Source of the DNA: Bacilli bacterium | GTDB lineage: Bacteria > Bacillota_I > Bacilli_A > RF39 > UBA660 | Assembly (NCBI GenBank): GCA_017528315.1 | Contig: JAFXOW010000010.1 | Coordinates: 1-64,000, forward strand | Length of the DNA stretch: 64,000 bases | Direction of reading: 5' to 3' | Shown here: positions 1-8,348 of the stretch, piece after piece | Position numbering within the stretch: position 1 is the stretch's first letter | Layout: the number at the start of each line of letters is the position of its first letter | Notes under the pieces: model-generated | Told to the model about the DNA's origin: nothing | The model's database searches: none | What the model saw: only the letters and a program-made list of their open reading frames with translations | Translations under genes and position numbers: made by a program

Positions 1-238
<238 letters not shown>

Positions 239-301
239 AAATGTTAATTAGTTTGATGAACACGTTATCCAAGTTTTGAAAGAACTATTCAAAATATATT
301 T

Positions 302-410
302 TCTATGTGATTATAGCAAAGAGGGTACACCTGTTCCCATCCCGAACACAGAAGTTAAGCTCTTTAACGCCGACGATAGTTGATAAGGCTAAAATAGGAA
401 ATCGCATAGA
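302..410 (+). rRNA. rrf: 5S ribosomal RNA
   Basis: The conserved core CCCGAACACAGAAGTTAAGC is present at 342-360 and the preceding ACACCTGTTCCCATC block matches 5S loop B/C. The ends were set by the terminal stem, TCTATGTGA (302-310) pairing with TCGCATAGA (402-410) with one G-U. It follows the 23S end by about 63 nt, the usual Bacillota 23S-5S order. Confidence 0.95.
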
Positions 411-428
411 TTTTTTTTTGTATTTTTT
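402..428 (+). terminator. end of the rRNA operon, T-rich tract
   Basis: The terminal stem of 5S rRNA is followed directly by nine T residues (411-419) and then another T-run. The 5S terminal helix plus this tract probably works as the intrinsic terminator. Confidence 0.6.
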
Positions 429-474
429 TGTTGTAAAAAGTCGACAAAAACTTTGTTAAATAGCATAAAATATG

Positions 475-503
475 TTGTCTTACATATTTTTTTTTTGTAT
501 AAT
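475..503 (+). promoter_or_regulatory. promoter of the tsaE-tsaB-rimI/tsaD operon
   Basis: TTGTCT (475-480), a 17 bp spacer and a perfect TATAAT (498-503). Transcription would start near 509-511, leaving only about ten bases before the ATG at 520. Confidence 0.7.
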
Positions 504-519
504 GAATTAGGTGACGAAA

Positions 520-972
520 ATGGAATATAAAATTACAACTTATAACGAACACGAAACAGCATTACTTGCTGAAAACATTGAATCAGAAAAATTTCCTAAT
601 ATGGTTATTTGCCTAATGGGAGATCTTGGAAGTGGTAAAACCGTGTTTGTAAAAGCTTTTGCAAATGCTTTAGAAATAGATGAGCCTATTACATCTCCAA
701 CTTTTAATATTATTAAAGAGTATTCAAATGCTGAACTTCCTTTATATCATATGGATGTATATAGACTTGATGATGTTAAAGAGGATATTGGAATAGAAGA
801 TTATTATACTAAAGGTGGAGTTACTATTATTGAATGGGCTGATATGATTATAGATAAATTACCGGAAGAAAGACTAGATATTAAAATTAAGGTTATTGAT
901 GAAAATACTAGAGTACTTGTTTTAATTCCTCATGGAAAGGAATATGAAGATATCTGTGAGGCTGTTGCATGA
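520..972 (+). CDS. tsaE: tRNA t6A biosynthesis ATPase TsaE
   Basis: TsaE is the P-loop ATPase that drives the TsaB-TsaD complex making N6-threonylcarbamoyl-adenosine at position 37 of ANN-decoding tRNAs in the cytoplasm. The Walker A GDLGSGKT lies near residue 35 and the family motif TSPTFNIIKEY follows; length (150 aa) is normal. I start at ATG 520, which has AGGTGA five bases upstream; an in-frame GTG at 511 is the alternative and would be nearly leaderless. The stop overlaps tsaB by four bases, and the next gene carries TsaD, so the three t6A genes form one transcription unit. Confidence 0.95.
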   Translation: MEYKITTYNEHETALLAENIESEKFPNMVICLMGDLGSGKTVFVKAFANALEIDEPITSPTFNIIKEYSNAELPLYHMDVYRLDDVKEDIGIEDYYTKGGVTIIEWADMIIDKLPEERLDIKIKVIDENTRVLVLIPHGKEYEDICEAVA

Positions 973-1610
973 CGTATTTTTATATAGATACATCATCGAG
1001 TTATCTTTATTCTGGAATAGTGAAAGATGGAAAAGTTCTTGCAGAAATTAAACAGGATTTTAATAAAGAGTTATCTAAATATACTGTGAGTGAAATAGAA
1101 AAATTATTTAAAGAATCTAATTTAAAACCAATAGATATAGATAAAATAATAGTTGTAGCAGGACCAGGTTCCTTTACAGGAATAAGAATCGGTATGACCT
1201 TTGCTAAAATATTTGCATGGTCCTATTCTATAGATATTACAACTATTACAAGTTTAGAAGCTATGCAAGCAAGTATTAACTCTAAGAAAGTTCTAGTTCC
1301 ACTTATTGATGCGAGACGGGGATACGTATATGCTGGAGTCTATAAAAATGGGAAAGTTTTATTAAAAGATCAATATATTGAACTTTTAAAACTAGAGGAT
1401 TTTTTAAATAATTTAGGAGAAGATTATTTTTATATTACTAATGATAAAAAATTTACATATGAAAATAAATTTGGATATAATCCTGATATTTTAAATATAA
1501 CTATGATGTATAAAGACAATAAAGCAATTAATCCCCATTTAGTGGAACCAATTTATTTAAAATTAACAGAAGCAGAAGAGAATTTAGGTAGTATGATTTA
1601 TGATAATTAA
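969..1610 (+). CDS. tsaB: tRNA t6A biosynthesis protein TsaB
   Basis: TsaB is the inactive ASKHA-fold partner of TsaD in t6A synthesis. The hallmark GPGSFTGIRIG is present near residues 66-76. At 213 residues it is a little shorter than many TsaB proteins, with a compact C-terminal part. It starts ATGA-overlapped with tsaE and its end overlaps the RimI/TsaD fusion gene by 11 bases, so translation of the three genes is probably coupled. Confidence 0.93.
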   Translation: MTYFYIDTSSSYLYSGIVKDGKVLAEIKQDFNKELSKYTVSEIEKLFKESNLKPIDIDKIIVVAGPGSFTGIRIGMTFAKIFAWSYSIDITTITSLEAMQASINSKKVLVPLIDARRGYVYAGVYKNGKVLLKDQYIELLKLEDFLNNLGEDYFYITNDKKFTYENKFGYNPDILNITMMYKDNKAINPHLVEPIYLKLTEAEENLGSMIYDN

Positions 1611-3033
1611 ATTAGAATTAAGTAATGAAGATTATATAAAAGAGTTAGAAGAAAAGTTTTCTGATATCTTTTTAAATAATAGTATAAAAAGTGATTTTAA
1701 AAATAATCCTTATACTAATTATTTAATATATTTAATTGATGATAAAATAGTTGGTTTTTTAAATTATTATTTTATGTATGATCGTATGGAAATAGTTAAT
1801 TTTAATGTTTTAGATTATTTTCAAAATAGGCATATTGGTTCTAGTTTATTAAATAAACTTATGGAGGAAGCTCAAGAAAAAGATGTAAATAATATAACTT
1901 TAGAAGTTAGAGTGGATAATGAAAAAGCTATATATTTATATGAAAAGTATGGATTTAAAAAAGTAAATATTAGAAATAATTATTATAGAGGGGTGGATGG
2001 ATACTTAATGGTAAAAGAATTTAATAAAAATCGTGATATATACATATTAGGTATTGAGTCGAGTTGTGATGAAACTAGTTTTTCGATAGTTAGAAATGGA
2101 ATCGAAGAAATTGCAACAGTTATATCAAGTCAAATTGATATTCATAAACAATATGGAGGAGTAGTACCTGAAATAGCAAGTCGAGCTCATATAAAAAATA
2201 TTACTTATGTTTTAGAAGAATGTTTGAGTATTGCTAATATGAAAATGGAGAATATTACTGCTATTGCTGTTTGTTTTGGACCAGGACTTATTGGTAGTTT
2301 ACTAGTTGGTGTTACTGTTGCTAAAACCTTAGCATTTTTATATAATAAACCTCTTATTCCAGTTCATCATATATCAGGTCATATCTATGCTAATAATTTA
2401 GTTAAAAGATTAGAATTTCCTTTAATTGCTTTAGTAATTAGCGGAGGACATACAGAATTAATCTTAATGGAAAAAGATTATAGTTTTAAAAAATTAGGTG
2501 GTACATTTGATGATGCTGTAGGTGAGTGTTACGACAAAGTTGGAAGAGTCTTAGGAGTTGAGTATCCAGCAGGACCTATTATCGATAAAATGGCTAGTAT
2601 TGGTAACCCAAGTTATGAATTACCAATACCCCTTAATGATGATAGTTATAATTTTAGTTTTAGTGGTCTTAAAAGTGCCATTATTAATTTAGTTCATAAT
2701 GAAGAACAAAGAGGAAATGTTATTAATAAAGAAGATTTAGCTTGTTCATTTCAAAATATTGTTATAGAAATTTTAACTAAAAAGACTATGAAAGCTTTGA
2801 AAGACTACAATATTCACAATTTAATACTAGCTGGTGGAGTTTCAGCTAATATAGGTATTAGAAATAAATTTAAAGAGTTATGTGAAGAAAATAATATTAA
2901 TTATATATTTCCAAGTATTAAATATTCAACCGATAATGGAGCTATGATTGCTGCAAGTGGATATTATGCTTATCTTGATAATCGTCTTAGTGATTTAACA
3001 ATAAATGCCGAATCAATTGTAGAATTAAAATAA
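1600..3033 (+). CDS. tsaD: RimI-like acetyltransferase fused to TsaD (t6A transferase)
   Basis: One uninterrupted 477-residue frame holds two enzymes. Residues 1-142 are a GNAT acetyltransferase of the RimI type, with the acetyl-CoA loop around QNRHIGSSLL (75-84) and the NEKAIYLYEKYGFK block (107-120). Residues 147-477 are a full TsaD: GIESSCDETS, the metal-binding H257-x3-H261 pair, SGGHTELI, and DDAVGE. TsaD transfers the threonylcarbamoyl group to A37 of tRNA; RimI acetylates the N-terminus of ribosomal protein S18. No stop or internal ribosome site is visible at the junction, so a fused polypeptide is the simplest reading. In many bacteria rimI sits between tsaB and tsaD, which explains how the fusion arose. 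Confidence 0.93.
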   Translation: MIIKLELSNEDYIKELEEKFSDIFLNNSIKSDFKNNPYTNYLIYLIDDKIVGFLNYYFMYDRMEIVNFNVLDYFQNRHIGSSLLNKLMEEAQEKDVNNITLEVRVDNEKAIYLYEKYGFKKVNIRNNYYRGVDGYLMVKEFNKNRDIYILGIESSCDETSFSIVRNGIEEIATVISSQIDIHKQYGGVVPEIASRAHIKNITYVLEECLSIANMKMENITAIAVCFGPGLIGSLLVGVTVAKTLAFLYNKPLIPVHHISGHIYANNLVKRLEFPLIALVISGGHTELILMEKDYSFKKLGGTFDDAVGECYDKVGRVLGVEYPAGPIIDKMASIGNPSYELPIPLNDDSYNFSFSGLKSAIINLVHNEEQRGNVINKEDLACSFQNIVIEILTKKTMKALKDYNIHNLILAGGVSANIGIRNKFKELCEENNINYIFPSIKYSTDNGAMIAASGYYAYLDNRLSDLTINAESIVELK

Positions 3034-3050
3034 AAAAAATAAAAAATATC

Positions 3051-3079
3051 TTGATTAATAAATATTAATTTGATATATT
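3051..3079 (+). promoter_or_regulatory. promoter of the uraA leader transcript
   Basis: TTGATT (3051-3056), 17 bp spacer, TATATT (3074-3079). Transcription would begin near 3086, immediately before the tiny leader ORF. No other convincing promoter lies between here and uraA. Confidence 0.65.
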
Positions 3080-3096
3080 GTTAGAGGTGATGAAAA

Positions 3097-3174
3097 ATGA
3101 AAAGACTTGAATTGACTTTTAAATTTACTTTAAAGTTATCTGTTTTTTCTATTTATCATTTAAATATTTTATGA
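3097..3174 (+). CDS. 25-residue leader peptide upstream of uraA
   Basis: A good ribosome site (GAGGTGATG, 3084-3092) precedes an ATG at 3097 and a 25-codon frame ending in TGA at 3172-3174. The peptide is basic at its start and rich in Leu, Phe and Lys; I recognise no family. Its stop codon falls inside the upstream arm of an alternative hairpin that competes with the terminator at 3179-3214. This placement suggests a regulatory upstream ORF rather than a functional peptide, but that is inference. Confidence 0.45.
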   Translation: MKRLELTFKFTLKLSVFSIYHLNIL

Positions 3175-3178
3175 AATT

Positions 3179-3214
3179 AACATCAATTTCTTTTGAAATT
3201 GGTGTTTTATTTTG
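3179..3214 (+). terminator. terminator/attenuator in the uraA leader
   Basis: AACATCAATTTC (3179-3190) pairs with GAAATTGGTGTT (3195-3206) over a TTTT loop with one G-U, and T-rich sequence follows. GAAATT (3173-3178) can pair instead with AATTTC (3185-3190), giving a mutually exclusive smaller hairpin. Because uraA lies downstream without its own visible promoter, this looks like an attenuator. Confidence 0.65.
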
Positions 3215-3245
3215 TAAAATTAAATAATTGTTAAAGGAGGTTTAT

Positions 3246-4526
3246 ATGAAAAAAGACAATTATTTGCTTTATGATGTTAATGAAACACCACCTATTGGTA
3301 AAATGATCATTTTTGCTTTACAACACGTTTTAGCTATGTTTGGAGCAACTATTTTAGTTCCTATACTAGTTAATAATTTAGCTGGTAAAGAAGTTCTAAC
3401 TATTCCAGTTGCTTTATTTACAAGTGGACTAGGTACAATTATTTATTTGATTTGTACTAAAGGTAAATCACCAGTTTATCTTGGAAGTTCATTTGCTTTT
3501 ATTTCACCTATTGCTTATGCGTATCTTGCAAGTGGTGCATCAGCAGTTGGAATGGGCATATTTATAACAGGACTTGTTTATATACTTTTTGCTATTTTAA
3601 TTAAAGTATTTGGTAAAGGATGGATTGATAAATTACTTCCACCAGTTGTAATTGGACCAATGATTATGATAATAGGACTTGGTCTTGCTCCATCAGCAGT
3701 ATCTCAAATTGGTTTAGCAAGTGAGACAATAGAAATAAAAGGGGTAATTGTTGCGGTAGTATCATTTTTAACAACAGCTATTATTGCAACTCGAGCTAAA
3801 GGTATTATAAAAGTAATTCCATTTTTAATAGGAATTTTAGTTGGTTATTTATTATCAATTTGTTTAGGGCTTGTTGATTTTAAAGAGCTTGGTAGTGCAA
3901 CTTTCTTTAGTGTTCCAAAATTTATTATTCCATTTAAAGATTATGCTTTTAGTCTATCAGGGGTTTTAACTATTGTACCTATTGCTCTTGTAAGTATTGC
4001 TGAACATATAGGAGATCATTTAGCACTTGGATCAATTATTAAAAAAGATTTAATTAAAGATCCAGGGTTAGAGAGAACTTTGCTTGGTGATGGACTTGCA
4101 ACTAGTGTTGCAGGACTTTTAGGAGGACCTGCAAATACTACTTATGGCGAGAATACTTCGGTTGTTGGGATAACAAAAGTTGCATCTACTAAAGTAATAT
4201 TACTAGCAGCTTGTATTTCAATTATAATTAGTTTCTTTGGTAAAATAACGGGAATACTTGCAACTATTCCAAATCCTGTTTTAGGAGGAGTATCGTTACT
4301 TTTATATGGTTTTATTACTGTAAATGGATTAAAAGTAATAGTTCAAAACAAAATAGATTTTGATAACTTAAAAAATGTAATTGTAACATCAGCTATGCTT
4401 GTTATTGGATTAGGTGGTGCAGTTATATCAATTACAACTAAAAATATTAATTTATCAATTTCAGGAATGAGTTTAGCAGCTGTTGTTGGTATTATACTTA
4501 ATTTAATACTTCCGAATAGTAGATAA
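3246..4526 (+). CDS. uraA: uracil permease, NCS2 family
   Basis: A polytopic inner-membrane uracil:proton symporter. Family motifs are clear: GSSFAFISP in the TM3 region, AEHIGDH (with the substrate-binding Glu of TM8) and GGPANTTYGENTSVVGIT (TM10 loop). These match UraA/PyrP more closely than xanthine permeases. I start at ATG 3246, which has AAAGGAGG at 3233-3240; a TTG frame extension to 3228 would run through that site. The protein is 426 residues, normal for the family. Expression is probably controlled by the upstream leader with its small ORF and terminator. No purine riboswitch or PyrR-type site was recognised in the leader. Confidence 0.93.
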   Translation: MKKDNYLLYDVNETPPIGKMIIFALQHVLAMFGATILVPILVNNLAGKEVLTIPVALFTSGLGTIIYLICTKGKSPVYLGSSFAFISPIAYAYLASGASAVGMGIFITGLVYILFAILIKVFGKGWIDKLLPPVVIGPMIMIIGLGLAPSAVSQIGLASETIEIKGVIVAVVSFLTTAIIATRAKGIIKVIPFLIGILVGYLLSICLGLVDFKELGSATFFSVPKFIIPFKDYAFSLSGVLTIVPIALVSIAEHIGDHLALGSIIKKDLIKDPGLERTLLGDGLATSVAGLLGGPANTTYGENTSVVGITKVASTKVILLAACISIIISFFGKITGILATIPNPVLGGVSLLLYGFITVNGLKVIVQNKIDFDNLKNVIVTSAMLVIGLGGAVISITTKNINLSISGMSLAAVVGIILNLILPNSR

Positions 4527-4561
4527 TAATTGTTATTAAAACTTACTTTTGTTAATAATTT

Positions 4562-4596
4562 AAAATGACTATCTGAATTTTTGATAGTCATTTTAG
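4562..4596 (+). terminator. terminator of uraA
   Basis: A perfect 12 bp stem, AAAATGACTATC (4562-4573) with GATAGTCATTTT (4583-4594), nine-base loop, T-rich 3' side. The A-rich 5' side would let it act on both strands. Confidence 0.85.
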
Positions 4597-4613
4597 TAAT
4601 TTAATTAGTAATG

Positions 4614-4642
4614 TTGCAAATATGTTAAAATAATGATATAAT
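4614..4642 (+). promoter_or_regulatory. promoter of the SDR-PLP enzyme-RluA operon
   Basis: TTGCAA (4614-4619), 17 bp spacer, TATAAT (4637-4642), with TG one base before the -10 (extended -10). Start codon of the next gene is at 4666. Confidence 0.8.
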
Positions 4643-4665
4643 ACACCTGAATTTGAGGGATTGAA

Positions 4666-5373
4666 ATGAATTGTTTAATAACAGGAGCAAGTGTTGGAAT
4701 AGGAAGAAGTCTTGCTTTAAAAATGGCTAGTCTTGGTTATAATTTATTATTAACTTATAATACAAATGAAACTAAATGTAAAGAGATACAAACCTATATT
4801 TTAGATAAATTTCATGTTAAATGTATTATAAAGAAATTAGATTTACGAAAAGAAGAAGATATAAAAGATTTATATGAATATTTTAAAGATAATTTAGGTG
4901 ATATAGATATTATAGTTAATAATGCTTCTATATCACATGATAATTTAATTGAGGATAAAACAAGTTTAGAATTTAGGGATGTAATAAATGTAAATTTAGT
5001 AGGTACTTTTTTAATGTGTAAATATGGTTATAATTTAATGAATGAGAATGGAATTATAATTAATATGACATCAACGGATGGAATAGATACTTATTCAATT
5101 TATAATATTGATTATGCTATTAGTAAAGCGGGAATTATCCAATTAACAAAGAGTTTAGGTTTAATATATAATAATATTAAAGTAGTGGGAATTGCTCCTA
5201 ATTGGGTGGATACAGAGTCAACTAGAGAGATGTGTCAAGAATATTTAGAAAGTGAACTTAAAAGAATTGGACAGAAAGAATTAATACAGGTTGAAACGGT
5301 AGTAAATAAAATTATTAACATTATTGTGGATAAAAACATAAAAAGTGGAGAAATAATTAGAATAGATGGGTGA
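4666..5373 (+). CDS. short-chain dehydrogenase/reductase (FabG/YmfI-like)
   Basis: A classical SDR oxidoreductase of 235 residues. The Rossmann motif GASVGIG occupies residues 7-13, NNAS 85-88, a Thr-Ser pair 135-136, and the catalytic Y150-x3-K154. These predict an NAD(P)H-dependent carbonyl reductase in the cytoplasm. Sequence alone does not decide between a 3-oxoacyl-ACP reductase and relatives such as the Bacillus EF-P-modifying enzyme YmfI; no fatty-acid or efp genes are next to it. It is first in an operon and overlaps the following PLP-enzyme gene by four bases (GTGA), which implies translational coupling and perhaps a shared pathway. Confidence 0.85.
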   Translation: MNCLITGASVGIGRSLALKMASLGYNLLLTYNTNETKCKEIQTYILDKFHVKCIIKKLDLRKEEDIKDLYEYFKDNLGDIDIIVNNASISHDNLIEDKTSLEFRDVINVNLVGTFLMCKYGYNLMNENGIIINMTSTDGIDTYSIYNIDYAISKAGIIQLTKSLGLIYNNIKVVGIAPNWVDTESTREMCQEYLESELKRIGQKELIQVETVVNKIINIIVDKNIKSGEIIRIDG

Positions 5374-6608
5374 TTAAAGTGGATAATTTAATTAGAGAAG
5401 TGGATGAACAAATAAGGTTAGATAATCGATTTAAATATATTGATGAAATAGAAGATTTTTATAGTAATAAAATAATAAAAGCTTTTAAAGAAGAAGAGTT
5501 ATCTGAAAGTGATTTGCATGGTACAACAGGATATGGTTATAACGATTATGGACGCGATAAAATAGATAGAATTTTTGCGAAAGTTCTTGATAGTGAAGCA
5601 GCACTTGTTCGTAGTCAATTTATTTCGGGTACTCATGCTTTAACAGTAACTTTATTTGGTTTATTAAGACCTAATGACACATTATTATCAATTACTGGAA
5701 AGCCATATGATACACTTGATGAGGTAATTGGAATTATTGATAATCCTAGTTCTTTAAAATCATTTGGAATTAATTTTGATTATATTGATTTAAAGAATGA
5801 TGAATTTGATTTAAATAGTATTGAAAAATATCTAAAAGAAAATAGGGTTAAGGTTATAGAAATTCAAAGAAGTAGAGGATACTCAGATAGAAAATCTATT
5901 TCAATAGAAGAAATAGATCGGGTTGTTAAATTTATTAGGAATATTGATAAAGAAGTTATAATTATGGTTGATAATTGTTACTGTGAAATGACTAGTATTC
6001 TTAATCCTACATCAGTTGGATGTGATATAATGGTGGGTTCTTTAATAAAGAATTTAGGTGGAGGAATTGCACCTAATGGTGCTTATGTTGCTGGAAAAAA
6101 AGAATTAGTGGATTTGGTTTCGGAAAGATTAACGGTTCCAGGACAAGGTGCTGAGGTTGGACCAAGTCTGGATATGAATAAACAAATATTAATGGGTCTT
6201 TTCTTCGCGCCAAGTGTCGTTGCAAGTAGTTTAAAAACAAATATTTTTGCTAGCTTGCTATTAGAGAAGTTAGGATTTACTACTAATCCAAGTTATAAAA
6301 ATAATCGAAGTGATATTGTTTTAGGAATTACTTTTAATAATTCAGATAAGTTAATTAAATTTGTTGAAGGTATCCAAGAATATAGTGCTATTGATAATTA
6401 TATTAAACCAGTGCCATCAGAAATGCCAGGATACTCAGATAAAATTATTATGGCAAGTGGTAGTTTTACAGAGGGAAGTAGTATTGAAATATCTTGTGAT
6501 GCTCCAATTCGTCCTCCATATATTGCTTATCTTCAAGGAGGACTTACTTATAAATATGGACGTTTGGCGGTTATAAATGCATGTTGGAAGGTATTAAATG
6601 AAGAATGA
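5370..6608 (+). CDS. PLP-dependent methionine gamma-lyase-like protein (YnbB family)
   Basis: This belongs to the fold-type I PLP family often labelled aluminium resistance protein or methionine gamma-lyase-like (YnbB in Bacillus). Support: the N-terminal DLHGTTGYGYNDYGRD block (48-63), D201 in MVDNCYCE, and the probable Schiff-base K227 in GSLIKNLGGG. Length (412) is normal. Its true substrate is not established for the family. It starts with GTG at 5370 overlapping the SDR stop and ends 11 bases inside the next gene. In Bacillus the homologue sits near glnR; that context is absent here. Confidence 0.85.
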   Translation: MIKVDNLIREVDEQIRLDNRFKYIDEIEDFYSNKIIKAFKEEELSESDLHGTTGYGYNDYGRDKIDRIFAKVLDSEAALVRSQFISGTHALTVTLFGLLRPNDTLLSITGKPYDTLDEVIGIIDNPSSLKSFGINFDYIDLKNDEFDLNSIEKYLKENRVKVIEIQRSRGYSDRKSISIEEIDRVVKFIRNIDKEVIIMVDNCYCEMTSILNPTSVGCDIMVGSLIKNLGGGIAPNGAYVAGKKELVDLVSERLTVPGQGAEVGPSLDMNKQILMGLFFAPSVVASSLKTNIFASLLLEKLGFTTNPSYKNNRSDIVLGITFNNSDKLIKFVEGIQEYSAIDNYIKPVPSEMPGYSDKIIMASGSFTEGSSIEISCDAPIRPPYIAYLQGGLTYKYGRLAVINACWKVLNEE

Positions 6609-7254
6609 TAAATTACAAATTATTTATGAAGATAAGTATTTAATTATAGTTAATAAACCAGACCATATGCTTACTATTTCCAATGATAAAGAACGAGAAA
6701 ATACTTTATATCATAAAGTGTATCTATATTTAAAAAGAAAAAATAAAAATAATAAAATATTTATAATCCATAGACTTGATTATGATACATCAGGACTTGT
6801 AGTATTTGCAAAAGATATTAAAACTAAAACATTATTACAAGAAAAATGGAATGAGGTTACTCGTAAATACTTGGCTATTGTAAATGGAAAAGTAGAAAAA
6901 AATACAGGAACTATTAAATCATATTTAAAAGAGACAAAAACATTATTAGTATATTCTAGTAAAGATAAAGATGGGCAGCTTGCTATAACCAATTATCGAA
7001 AAGTATTCGAATATAATAATTTAAGTTTATTAGAAATTAATTTAAAAACGGGAAGAAAAAATCAAATAAGAGTCCATATGAGTGATTTAGGTAATCTGAT
7101 TCTTGGTGATAAGAAGTATGGATTTAAAACAAAAGAAACGAGAATGTATTTGCATGCCTACTATTTAAAGTTTAATCATCCAATTACAAATGAATTGGTA
7201 GAATTTGAATTAGATATTCCTAAAAGTTTTTTAATTAAATTAGGTAAAATGTAA
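6598..7254 (+). CDS. RluA-family RNA pseudouridine synthase
   Basis: It isomerises uridine to pseudouridine in rRNA or tRNA. The catalytic motif HRLDYDTSG contains the essential Asp, near residue 60, and GRKNQIRVHM is the conserved C-terminal motif. At 218 residues it is a short RluA-type protein without an N-terminal S4 domain, so the target site cannot be named. It overlaps the PLP-enzyme gene by 11 bases and closes the operon that begins at 4666. Confidence 0.9.
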   Translation: MKNDKLQIIYEDKYLIIVNKPDHMLTISNDKERENTLYHKVYLYLKRKNKNNKIFIIHRLDYDTSGLVVFAKDIKTKTLLQEKWNEVTRKYLAIVNGKVEKNTGTIKSYLKETKTLLVYSSKDKDGQLAITNYRKVFEYNNLSLLEINLKTGRKNQIRVHMSDLGNLILGDKKYGFKTKETRMYLHAYYLKFNHPITNELVEFELDIPKSFLIKLGKM

Positions 7255-7401
7255 AATAATTAATATTTTATGAATAAATAAATGTAAAGAAAGATGTCGA
7301 ATTATTTTAATTACTTGATTTTTAATAATAATATAAATGTAAATTTGATTGTCAATAATAATATAAAATATATGTTAAATATTGTAAAAAAAGGAGATTA
7401 T

Positions 7402-7632
7402 ATGAATAACATTAATGATATAGTAAAAATAATTTTAAATTTATTAATAGTTGGAATTATTATTTATATAGTAGCAAGACTTTTTATCTTTTTATTACCA
7501 ATCATAATATTTTTAATTATTGCTTATTATATATATAGAATATATATGGAAACTAAGAATAAAGTTGAGAAAGAAAAAAGTAATAAAAAAATAATTGATG
7601 CTATAATTATCGAAGAAAAAATTGATAAATAA
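7402..7632 (+). CDS. small membrane protein, unknown function
   Basis: A 76-residue protein with two closely spaced hydrophobic segments (about residues 8-50, rich in Ile and Leu) and a charged Lys/Glu tail facing the cytoplasm. ATG 7402 is preferred because AAGGAG lies at 7391-7396; an in-frame upstream extension to 7294 has no ribosome site and low-complexity AT composition. I do not recognise a family. It sits alone between the RluA gene and a promoter-driven P-loop gene. Confidence 0.6.
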   Translation: MNNINDIVKIILNLLIVGIIIYIVARLFIFLLPIIIFLIIAYYIYRIYMETKNKVEKEKSNKKIIDAIIIEEKIDK

Positions 7633-7650
7633 AATGGTGAATCAAAAATC

Positions 7651-7678
7651 TTGACAAATATTTAAATGATATTATAAT
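7651..7678 (+). promoter_or_regulatory. promoter of the P-loop/HAD gene pair
   Basis: Perfect TTGACA (7651-7656), 16 bp spacer, perfect TATAAT (7673-7678). The strongest-looking vegetative promoter in the first 10 kb. Confidence 0.85.
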
Positions 7679-7712
7679 ATTAGTGAAATAAATTAGGAAT
7701 TGGAGAAGGAGT

Positions 7713-8330
7713 ATGGGTGTATTAAAAGCGAGTATTGTTTTAACTGGTGGACCTTGTGCTGGTAAAACAACAACTATAAAAAGTGTAAAAGAATATTTAG
7801 AAGGTTTAGGATATCATGTCCTACTTTTAAATGAATGTGCAACAGAATTAATTAATGGTGGTATTAGACCATTTGGAACGGGTGCAGTTTCAGTATTTGA
7901 TTTTCAAAATGAAATATTGAATTTACAACTGTATAAAGAAAAAAGATATATAGATATTGTTGATAAATTACCAGCTGATACAAAGTGTATTATATTATCA
8001 GATAGAGGTATTCTTGATAGTAAAGCTTATCTTGGAGGAGAAAAGTTTACTAAATTACTCCTTCAAAATAATTTAAAGGAAGAAGAATTAGGTAATCAAT
8101 ACGATTTAGTAATTCATATGGTAACTGTTGCAACGGATATTAAAAATAAATATAATACGACAACTAATTCAGCTAGATTTGAAGATGCTGATGAAGCAAT
8201 TGATTTAGATAGAAGAACAAATGAAGTTTGGGAAAAACATAAAAATTTAAAAGTTGTTGAAGCAACAGATATAATTGAAGAAAAAATTGCTCAAGTTAAA
8301 ATGATAATTAAAGATTATTTAGATAAATAA
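7713..8330 (+). CDS. P-loop ATPase/kinase-like protein (AAA_28/NadR-like)
   Basis: A 205-residue nucleotide-binding protein. Walker A GGPCAGKTT is at residues 10-18, and SDRG (near residue 93) plus the overall layout resemble the NadR/Ttd14 group of kinase-like P-loop proteins. The family is often annotated only as AAA ATPase. A small-molecule kinase role is plausible but the substrate cannot be inferred. The ribosome site GAAGGAG precedes ATG 7713. It is followed 18 bases later by a HAD-fold protein, a kinase/phosphatase-like pairing on one transcript. Confidence 0.75.
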   Translation: MGVLKASIVLTGGPCAGKTTTIKSVKEYLEGLGYHVLLLNECATELINGGIRPFGTGAVSVFDFQNEILNLQLYKEKRYIDIVDKLPADTKCIILSDRGILDSKAYLGGEKFTKLLLQNNLKEEELGNQYDLVIHMVTVATDIKNKYNTTTNSARFEDADEAIDLDRRTNEVWEKHKNLKVVEATDIIEEKIAQVKMIIKDYLDK

Positions 8331-8348
8331 TTATAAATAGGTGGGTTT

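Noticed and set aside
3034-3245. Purine riboswitch or PyrR site before uraA
   Set aside because: Neither the conserved purine riboswitch core nor the PyrR-binding hairpin loop was found.
4343-4591. Open frame on the - strand opposite the end of uraA
   Set aside because: No ribosome site, no domain; covers the uraA 3' end and its terminator.
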